Shown here one piece after another: positions 20,688 to 26,684 of a stretch of 26,684 nt of DNA (position 1 is its first letter; the number at the start of each line of letters is the position of its first letter). The stretch is from an uncultured Akkermansia sp. GTDB taxonomy: Bacteria; Verrucomicrobiota; Verrucomicrobiia; Verrucomicrobiales; Akkermansiaceae. A model generated the notes under the pieces. It worked only from the letters and a program-made list of their open reading frames with translations. It was not told the DNA's origin and searched no databases. Made by a program: the position numbers and the translations under genes. The stretch lies in the NCBI GenBank assembly GCA_904501955.1, contig CAJGCY010000019.1, positions 1 to 26,684 of the forward strand, given 5' to 3'.

Positions 20688-23600
20688 TCAGGCCTCGTCG
20701 TCCGTCGGCAGGGAGTAGTCGATGGAGGCAAGGGCCTGGTAGAGGCGCCAGCGGCGGGCGATATCGGCAGCCTCCATATCCAGAAGCTTGTCGAAGTTCG
20801 CCTTGTTGTTCTTAGCCAGCAGGCGGAAGCGGTTCTCGGAAAGGAGAGCCTCGCGCACGTCCTTCTTGGGCTTCTTGCTCTTGAGGACGAGGGGGTTCTT
20901 GCCATCCTTGGCGCGATCCGGGTTGTAGTTGTAGAGCAACCAGCGGCCGCAATCCACAGCGTCTTTCTGGCGGTCGAGACCCTGAGCCATGTTGATACCG
21001 TGGTTGATGCAGTGGCTGTAAGCAATCACGAGGGCGGGACCATCATACTGCTCAGCCTCCATGAGGGTGGTGAGGGTGTGCTGGTCATCGGAGCCCATGG
21101 AGATGGAGCCCACGTATACATTGCCATAGGTCATGGCCATGTAGCCGAGGTCCTTCTTCACCTGGTCCTTACCCTTGGTGGCGAACTTAGCCACAGCGCC
21201 ACGCGGGGTGGACTTGGAGCACTGACCACCGGTGTTGGAGTACACCTCCGTGTCCAGCACGAGCACCTTCACATTGCGACCGGAAGCGAGGATGTGATCC
21301 AAACCACCGTAGCCGATGTCGTAGGACCAGCCGTCGCCGCCGAGAATCCACACGGACTTGCGCACCAAGTAATCCGCCTGAGCCTTGAGGGCGGCAAGCT
21401 CTGCATTGTCACCGCAAGCAGCCTTGATGGCTACCACCGTGGCGCGAGCGTTGGCGATGTCAGCCTCCGTCTTCTGCGGGTTGTCGAGAATCTCCTTCAC
21501 CAGAGCCTCACCGATGGTGGGGGCAGCGGCGTTGAGGAGCTCGATGGCGTACTGCTGCTTCTTGTCCAAGGAGACACGGAAGCCGAGACCGAACTGAGCG
21601 TTGTCCTCGAAGAGGCTGTTGCACCATGCGGGGCCACGGCCGTCGGCGTCATGCGTCCACGGGGTGGTGGGCAGGTTACCGCCGTAAATGGAGGAGCAAC
21701 CGGTAGCGTTGGCCACCACGAGGCGATTACCGAACAACTGGCTGAGCAGCTTGATGTAGGGGGTCTCACCGCAACCGGCGCAAGCACCGGAGAACTCAAA
21801 CAGCGGGCGGAGCAGCTGGGCGTCCTTCACCTTGGAGTTGTCCGTCACGGTACGGTCGGGATCCGGCAGCTTCTCGAAGAAGTCCCAGTTCTCGCGCTCG
21901 GGCTTGAGGGCAACGGCGGCGGGGGTCATGCTGAGAGAAGCGGTGGGGCACACCTTAGAGCAAAGCGTACAACCCGTGCAGTCCGCAGCGGACACCTGGA
22001 TGATGTACTTCTTGCCAGCCCAATCCTTGTGCATCTTGCTGGCATCTGCGCTCTTGAAGGTGGCGGGAGCACCCTCCAGCTCGGCGGGGTCCACCATCTT
22101 GGCGCGGATAGCGGCGTGGGGGCACACCATGGTGCACTTACCGCACTGGATACAAGCCTTGCTGGTCTCCGTCTTCTCCGGGGTCCACACGGGAATCTCC
22201 AGAGCGAGGTCGCGCTTCTCGTACTGAGTGGTGCCGCTGGGGAAGGTGCCGTCGCAGGGCATCTCACCCACGGTCACGCTGTTACCGTTGCCGGTCACAA
22301 TCTTGCCGAGCACGTTGCGCACGAAGGAGGGCGGGTTACCGGCGAGGGCATCCGGGATGTCGTGACCGGTGATGGTGGTGCCGACGGGTACCTCGTGCAG
22401 GTTAGCAAGGGAGGCATCTACAGCGGCGATGTTCTTAGCCACAACTTCCTCACCCTTCTTGCCGTAGGTCTTCTGAATGGCCTCCTTGATGTAGCCGAGG
22501 GCTTCCTCAGCGGGAATCACGCCGGAGAGGTTGAAGAAGCAGGTCTGCATGATCATGTTGATGCGACCGCCCATGCCGGTAGCCTTAGCCACCTTGAAGG
22601 CGTCGATGCAGTATACCTTGATGTTCTTGTCCAGAATCTGCTGCTGCATGCGGGCAGGCAGGCTGTCCCACACGTTCTCCGGAGCCACGGCGGTGTTGAT
22701 AAGGAAGGTGGCGTTCGGGGCGGCGTTCTTCAGGAAGTCGAAGAGGTTCAGCAGGCTGGGCTGGTGCAGCGCAATGAAGTTGGCGCTGGTGATGAGGTAG
22801 GTGCTGTGAATCGGCGTGGTACCGAAACGCAGGTGAGACACGGTGGAGGAACCGGACTTCTTGGAGTCGTACTCGAAGTAGCCCTGCACATACAGGTCCG
22901 TGTGCTTACCGATAATCTTAATGGCGTCCTTGTTGGCACCCACGGTACCGTCGGAACCCAAGCCGTAGAACATGCAGCGCGTTACGGTGTCCGGCTCCGT
23001 GGAGAAGCTCGGGTCGTAGGCAATGCTGCGGCCGGTTACGTCATCCTCAATACCGACGGAGAAGTCAGTCATGGGCTCAGCCTTGCTGAGCTCGTCGAAC
23101 ACGCCCTTCACCATAGCGGGGGTGAACTCCTTGGAGCCCAAGCCGTAGCGGCCACCCACCACCTTCGGCAGAGCGAAGGGAAGCGTGCCGGCTACCTGGG
23201 CATCTGCCAAGCTCTGCACTACATCCTGCAGGAGCGGCTCACCGAGGCTGCCGGGCTCCTTCGTGCGGTCAAGCACGGCAATCTTCTGCACGGTGGTCGG
23301 CAGGGCGGCGATGAGGTCTGCTGCGGGGAACGGACGGTACAGGCGAACCTTGAGCACGCCTACATCCTCACCCATGGCGGTCACAGCCTCAAGAGCAGCC
23401 TCAGCACCGGAGCCCATCATGATGATAACGCGGGTGGCGGTCGGGCTGCCGATGTACTCTACCAAGTCATAGTAGCGGCCGGTGAGGTCACCGAACTTCT
23501 TCATGGCGCCCTTCACGATGGCGGGCACGGCGGTGTAGAACTTGTTCACCGTCTCACGACCCTGGAAGTATACGTCCGGGTTCTGAGCGGTACCGCGAAT

Positions 23601-24242
23601 CACCGGAGCATCCGGGGTGAGGGCGCGGGCGTGGAACTCATCCACCCACTTCTGGTCAATCATGCCGCGCAGCGTCTCGTCGGAGATGTCGGCAATCTTG
23701 CCCACCTCGTGAGAGGTGCGGAAACCGTCAAAGAAGTTGATGAAGGGCACGCGGCTCTCAAGCGTAGCGGCGTGAGCAATGGCGGCCATATCCGGAGCCT
23801 CTTGCGTGCTGGCGCCGCAAAGCATGGCAAAGCCGGTGGAGCGGCAGCTCATCACATCGCTGTGGTCACCGAAAATGGACAGACCCTGAGCAGCAAGAGC
23901 GCGGGCGGCTACATGCAACACACAGGGAGTGAGCTCGCCGGCAATCTTGAACATGTTCGGAATCATCAGAAGCAAGCCCTGAGATGCCGTGAAGGTGGTG
24001 GCCATAGAACCCGTCTGCAGGGCGCCGTGCACAGCGCCGGCTGCACCGGCCTCACTCTCCATCTCCACGATGCTGGGGACCGTCCCCCAGAGGTTCTTGC
24101 GGTCTACGGCGGTCCACGTCTCGGCCGATTCACCCATGGGTGAGGACGGAGTGATGGGGTAGATAGCCGCTACTTCTGAACAACGGTATGCCACGGAAGC
24201 CACAGCCTCATTGGCATCTATAGTGCTGTATGTAGTGCTCAT
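20688..24242 (-). CDS. nifJ: Pyruvate:ferredoxin (flavodoxin) oxidoreductase, single-chain
   Basis: It converts pyruvate and CoA to acetyl-CoA and CO2 and passes two electrons to ferredoxin; it is cytoplasmic and typical of anaerobes. The product has 1184 residues, the normal length for the fused enzyme. In order: the N-terminal domain with YPITPSSPMGE (28-38), the transketolase-C-like and gamma domains (to about 640), a two-cluster ferredoxin domain with CIQCGKCTMVCP (about 696-707) and CTGCTLCSKVCP (about 751-762), and the thiamine-diphosphate domain. There GACAGCGE (about 815-822), NATGCSS and a late YSHC (about 1077) supply the four Cys of the proximal cluster, and GDGWSYDIGYGG (about 970) binds TPP-Mg. 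The Met at 24242 (MSTTYSTIDANEA) fits the family; an ATG at 24284 would add a short unrelated peptide. It is monocistronic with its own promoter and terminator. Confidence 0.97.
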   Translation of the reverse strand: MSTTYSTIDANEAVASVAYRCSEVAAIYPITPSSPMGESAETWTAVDRKNLWGTVPSIVEMESEAGAAGAVHGALQTGSMATTFTASQGLLLMIPNMFKIAGELTPCVLHVAARALAAQGLSIFGDHSDVMSCRSTGFAMLCGASTQEAPDMAAIAHAATLESRVPFINFFDGFRTSHEVGKIADISDETLRGMIDQKWVDEFHARALTPDAPVIRGTAQNPDVYFQGRETVNKFYTAVPAIVKGAMKKFGDLTGRYYDLVEYIGSPTATRVIIMMGSGAEAALEAVTAMGEDVGVLKVRLYRPFPAADLIAALPTTVQKIAVLDRTKEPGSLGEPLLQDVVQSLADAQVAGTLPFALPKVVGGRYGLGSKEFTPAMVKGVFDELSKAEPMTDFSVGIEDDVTGRSIAYDPSFSTEPDTVTRCMFYGLGSDGTVGANKDAIKIIGKHTDLYVQGYFEYDSKKSGSSTVSHLRFGTTPIHSTYLITSANFIALHQPSLLNLFDFLKNAAPNATFLINTAVAPENVWDSLPARMQQQILDKNIKVYCIDAFKVAKATGMGGRINMIMQTCFFNLSGVIPAEEALGYIKEAIQKTYGKKGEEVVAKNIAAVDASLANLHEVPVGTTITGHDIPDALAGNPPSFVRNVLGKIVTGNGNSVTVGEMPCDGTFPSGTTQYEKRDLALEIPVWTPEKTETSKACIQCGKCTMVCPHAAIRAKMVDPAELEGAPATFKSADASKMHKDWAGKKYIIQVSAADCTGCTLCSKVCPTASLSMTPAAVALKPERENWDFFEKLPDPDRTVTDNSKVKDAQLLRPLFEFSGACAGCGETPYIKLLSQLFGNRLVVANATGCSSIYGGNLPTTPWTHDADGRGPAWCNSLFEDNAQFGLGFRVSLDKKQQYAIELLNAAAPTIGEALVKEILDNPQKTEADIANARATVVAIKAACGDNAELAALKAQADYLVRKSVWILGGDGWSYDIGYGGLDHILASGRNVKVLVLDTEVYSNTGGQCSKSTPRGAVAKFATKGKDQVKKDLGYMAMTYGNVYVGSISMGSDDQHTLTTLMEAEQYDGPALVIAYSHCINHGINMAQGLDRQKDAVDCGRWLLYNYNPDRAKDGKNPLVLKSKKPKKDVREALLSENRFRLLAKNNKANFDKLLDMEAADIARRWRLYQALASIDYSLPTDDEA

Positions 24243-24322
24243 ATTTGTTGTTTTAATGAAAATTGCAGTAAATGGCAAACCCAACAGCCGCGCGCAGACG
24301 ACATGATGGTTTCACTGGGTTT

Positions 24323-24351
24323 ATCATACACCCCTACCCACGCCGAATCAA
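24323..24351 (-). promoter_or_regulatory. Predicted nifJ promoter
   Basis: TTGATT (24346-24351) and TATGAT (24323-24328) are separated by 17 bp on the minus strand. The predicted start at about 24316 gives a leader of about 74 nt. Confidence 0.65.
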
Positions 24352-24402
24352 TCAAAAAAAGCTGGAGTGCACTATATTTTTGCATTTTTTGATTATTCTC
24401 AC

Positions 24403-24428
24403 AAAAAAACTGCCGCATGCGCGGCAGT
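24403..24428 (-). terminator. Strong terminator upstream of the nifJ promoter
   Basis: An 8-bp perfect stem (24409-24416 with 24421-24428) with a 4-nt loop is followed on the minus strand by seven T (complement of 24403-24409). On the plus strand TTTT follows the stem, so it may work both ways. No gene is seen directly upstream of it on the minus strand. Confidence 0.8.
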
Positions 24429-24636
24429 TTTCAATAAAAGAGCAATGTGTGTTGATGTAATGGAGAGGGGGTATGATGCTAGCCCCGAATCCCCGCTATG
24501 ATGAGTTGTTTGTTATGTGGTACGGAATGTCATGTTATGAGTGCTTACATACAGGTAGACGGAAGCACCGCCGGTTTTGTTCAGTGTTTTTTTTGATTTT
24601 GCGCGGTTTAAAAGTTTGGGGTGGGTGCAAACAGCT
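24429..24636. other. Gene-free stretch, possible small transcript
   Basis: There is no convincing coding sequence. One 65-codon plus-strand frame at 24473-24670 runs into a repeat and has no ribosome binding site or known motif. The minus strand ends in a strong terminator at 24403-24428 although the MFS gene already has its own terminator at 24807-24840, so a short non-coding transcript is conceivable. A GGGG/CCCC pairing lies at about 24467-24486. No known RNA family was recognised. Confidence 0.35.
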
Positions 24637-24790
24637 CGACAAATCGGAAGTTGAAGGGGGGGGATTGTAACATTCATTCACTCGGAGCTAGGGACTTTAG
24701 TCCCTCTTATGGATTAGCCCCGCACGTATTTGTGGGACTAAAGTCCCACGCTCCGATAGATTTTGTTGCCCTTCAACTTCCGATTTATCG
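24637..24790. repeat. 154-bp nested inverted repeat (MITE-like)
   Basis: The outer arms are 22 bp long (24637-24658 and 24769-24790; one mismatch) and contain AAATCGGAAGTTGAAGGG. Inside are inner arms of 22 bp (24683-24704 and 24734-24755; two mismatches) made of CGGAGC, two variable bases and GGGACTTTAGTCCC, itself nearly palindromic. A run of eight G lies at 24656-24663 in the left arm. It has no coding capacity. Its architecture suits a non-autonomous mobile element or a repeat producing a large hairpin RNA. Confidence 0.8.
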
Positions 24791-24806
24791 CGCCGGGTGA
24801 AATCAA

Positions 24807-24840
24807 CAAAACACCCGGCTACCTTGGGGGCAACCGGGTG
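24807..24840 (-). terminator. Terminator of the MFS transporter gene
   Basis: The stem CACCCGG/CCGGGTG (24834-24840 with 24812-24818) extends inward with four more pairs. It is followed on the minus strand by TTTT (complement of 24808-24811). It starts 40 bp after the stop codon. The arm at 24812-24819 can alternatively pair with GCCGGGTG at 24792-24799. Confidence 0.75.
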
Positions 24841-24880
24841 CTTGAGTGTGTAAGTTTAGAGAGATGAGAGAAGTGGTTTA

Positions 24881-26684
24881 TCAGGCCTTGGCTTCCTCCT
24901 CACCGGCTTCTTCCTCCTTCTTGTCGGAGGGCATCTTGCCGGTGGTGAAGTACTGCTCAATTTCCTCGAGGGTGCGGCCCTTGGTCTCCGGCATGAAGAA
25001 GGCTGCCGTGATGAAGTAAATCACCGTGAAGCCTGCCAGCCAGAAGAATACCGTGGAGTAGCCACTGGAGCCTACCCAGGGCAGGAAGGTACCTGCAATG
25101 GTGGTGGAAACACCCTGGTTGATGAGCAGGGCGATGGCCATGCCGTTGGCGCGGATGCGGTTCGGCATCAGCTCAGAGAGAGCCAGCCATACGCACACGC
25201 CGGGACCTGCTGCGTAGAAGGCGATGAACACCACGAAGAAGCCCGTTACTGCCCAACCGGTGACGGGGGAGGGAGTCATGCCGATTTCTGCACGGTCGAT
25301 GGTGATTTGCTTCACTGCACCCTCCTCAAGCGGAGTTACCCAGAACTTCAGCTTATCCATGAAGTTGGGGGCAAGAGCGTGGTCTTTCTTCAACTCAATC
25401 TTGGCGCCGTCTACATCCTCACCGGTGTATTTGGCAACCTTCTGCATGTTGTCCAAACCTTGGGTGTAGGTAACGATGAGCTGCATGTTCTTGGCCACGT
25501 TGCCGTCAGCGTCAAAGAACTCGGGGTGCTCCTCGCGGAGTTTCGGGTTGGCTGCAAGGGCATCCTTCACCGCTGCTTCAGCAGAGATGTTGAGGGAGTC
25601 ATCCTTCACCTGTGCTGCAACGATGCTCTTTACATCATAGCGGTCATTTTCCACTGCAAGGAACATAGCACCCACACCGGCAAGACCGGCAATGATGCCC
25701 AGCGTGCCCATCTTGAGGAGGAAGGTACGGCCCTTCTTGTCCACCAGCGTCACGGCCACGATGGTCATGAGCATGTTCACAATCTTGATGGCAAGGTCAG
25801 CCGTGTTGGCTGTTTCGCCCTGCAGACCGGCCTGCTGGAAGATGGTGACGGAGTAGTTCAGCACGGAGTTAATACCCGTTGCCTGCGTGCATGCGAGCAC
25901 GACCACGGCAAGGATGAAGGGAATGACGTACTTGCGCTGGAAGAGGCTGTCGCCCTTGGCTGCCTCAGCCATTGCGGCTTTCTCTGCTGCCTCCTTGGCG
26001 TCGGAGGCCTTCATCTCCGCCAGAATCTCGCGGGCGGCTTCCTCACCGTTGTTGGCGGAAAGTGCAAGCAGAGCCTCATCCTCACGGCCTTTACGGTACA
26101 GCCAGCGCGGGGACTCCTTCAGCTTGAAAGCACCGAAGAAAAGGATAACACCGGGAATAGCGGAGCACCAGAAGATAACCTGCCATGCAACGGTCTTGGA
26201 GGCGGCGTCCACCGTGGCGTCATCAGCAGCACCCACCAACATGGTGGTTACCAAGCCGATGAGTGCGGCGAATACCAAGCCTACCGTCAGCATGAACTGG
26301 AACATACCTGTTCCCTTACCGCGGGAGTTGGCGTCCAAGCACTCTGCCAGGTACATCGGTACTACCACGCCCACCAAACCGGCGGAGGCACCCTGCAGAA
26401 TACGGCCACCCATCAGCATCTCGAAAGAGCCGGCGGAGAAGCAGATAACAGGAATGCTCAGCGCGAAGAGCAGGGCGGAGAGAATGATGACCTTCTTGCG
26501 CCCCAGCCACTCCGCCAGCATGCCGGCGAACAGGGAGGAAAGCACGGAACCTGCCAGCACAGCAGCTACCACAAGGGAAATCTCCTGCGGCGTGTAGGTC
26601 GAGGTCTTCTCAATATACGGAAGGGCCGCAGCAATCACACCTACGTCAATGCCGTAGAGAAGACCACCGAGACCTGCCATTACC
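24881..26684 (-). CDS. Sugar-porter MFS transporter with large loop insertion (N-terminus cut by window edge)
   Basis: The frame is open to the right edge, and the first visible ATG (26680) lies inside the first helix (GLGGLLYGIDVGVIAAAL), so probably 10-30 residues are missing. About 600 residues are visible. Sugar-porter signatures are present: WLGRKK after helix 2 (58-63), GGRILQGASAG (about 91-101), KESPRWLYRKGRE after helix 6, DKKGRTFLL after helix 8, SELMPNRIRANGMA after helix 10, and PETKGRTLEEIEQYF (about 564-578). These inner-membrane carriers import hexoses or pentoses, usually by proton symport. Residues about 340-470 form an extra hydrophilic segment between helices 9 and 10, most likely on the outer face. 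The C-terminus is a short Glu/Lys-rich tail. The substrate cannot be read from sequence. Confidence 0.9.
   Translation of the reverse strand, partial: VMAGLGGLLYGIDVGVIAAALPYIEKTSTYTPQEISLVVAAVLAGSVLSSLFAGMLAEWLGRKKVIILSALLFALSIPVICFSAGSFEMLMGGRILQGASAGLVGVVVPMYLAECLDANSRGKGTGMFQFMLTVGLVFAALIGLVTTMLVGAADDATVDAASKTVAWQVIFWCSAIPGVILFFGAFKLKESPRWLYRKGREDEALLALSANNGEEAAREILAEMKASDAKEAAEKAAMAEAAKGDSLFQRKYVIPFILAVVVLACTQATGINSVLNYSVTIFQQAGLQGETANTADLAIKIVNMLMTIVAVTLVDKKGRTFLLKMGTLGIIAGLAGVGAMFLAVENDRYDVKSIVAAQVKDDSLNISAEAAVKDALAANPKLREEHPEFFDADGNVAKNMQLIVTYTQGLDNMQKVAKYTGEDVDGAKIELKKDHALAPNFMDKLKFWVTPLEEGAVKQITIDRAEIGMTPSPVTGWAVTGFFVVFIAFYAAGPGVCVWLALSELMPNRIRANGMAIALLINQGVSTTIAGTFLPWVGSSGYSTVFFWLAGFTVIYFITAAFFMPETKGRTLEEIEQYFTTGKMPSDKKEEEAGEEEAKA

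Noticed and set aside
20307..24143. A 1278-codon open frame on the plus strand across nifJ
   Set aside because: It lies antisense to nifJ, whose motifs are complete. Its translation is repetitive in His, Gly, Val and Leu, as expected from the mirror of a GC-biased gene, and it has no known motif.
24467..24510. A tRNA- or tmRNA-like end in the GGGG/CCCC-rich segment
   Set aside because: There is no T-arm consensus, no acceptor stem of 7 bp and no CCA-compatible layout.
24473..24670. A 65-codon plus-strand frame in the gap upstream of nifJ
   Set aside because: There is no ribosome binding site and no family resemblance, and it runs into the nested inverted repeat.

Overview
The window comes from a Gram-negative, probably anaerobic bacterium. 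LptE-like and BamD-like outer-membrane assembly lipoproteins point to a diderm, and a complete single-chain pyruvate:ferredoxin oxidoreductase points to anaerobic or fermentative metabolism. A Verrucomicrobiota member of the Akkermansia type is my best guess; it rests on overall gene content and style, not on a marker gene. Every gene I can support lies on the minus strand, so transcription runs from right to left. No rRNA, tRNA, CRISPR array or transposase gene was seen.

Layout, left to right. 1-645: N-terminal part of an unidentified lipoprotein. 793-2950: a tightly overlapping bamD-like / lptE-like / rsmI operon. 3088-6543: tpiA, a GT26 (WecG/TagA) glycosyltransferase and rpsA (six-repeat ribosomal protein S1), each with a recognisable promoter. 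6809-11031: a visibly AT-richer block of four orphan exported or membrane-anchored proteins. It contains a tandem pair of paralogues (425 and 532 aa), a small lipoprotein and a single-pass membrane protein, plus a 113-bp element with 12-bp terminal inverted repeats that carries the promoter of the paralogue pair. 11417-14142: a bacterial PH-domain protein, an exported ankyrin-repeat protein with an internal duplication, a six-helix membrane protein and rpe. 14269-20503: a four-gene Yej/Opp-type peptide ABC transporter operon with unusually large periplasmic insertions and only one ATPase. 20688-24242: nifJ (PFOR). 24243-24880: a gene-free stretch with a promoter, two terminators and a 154-bp nested inverted repeat. 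24881-26684: a sugar-porter MFS transporter cut by the right edge, with a large loop insertion.

How it fits together. Sugar uptake (MFS porter), glycolysis and pentose phosphate enzymes (TpiA, Rpe) and PFOR are parts of fermentative sugar catabolism. The Yej-like importer would supply peptides. BamD, LptE and the GT26 enzyme serve the envelope. S1 and RsmI serve the ribosome.

The most distinctive points are: (i) the AT-rich orphan block with its paralogue pair; (ii) predicted promoters so close to the start codon that six transcription units look nearly leaderless, while central-metabolism and ribosomal genes have real leaders; (iii) a MORN-like insertion in the YejE-type permease; (iv) several nested intergenic inverted repeats and a recurring AAATCGGA motif. 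Promoters and repeats were found by eye; all functional calls come from motif recognition without database searches.
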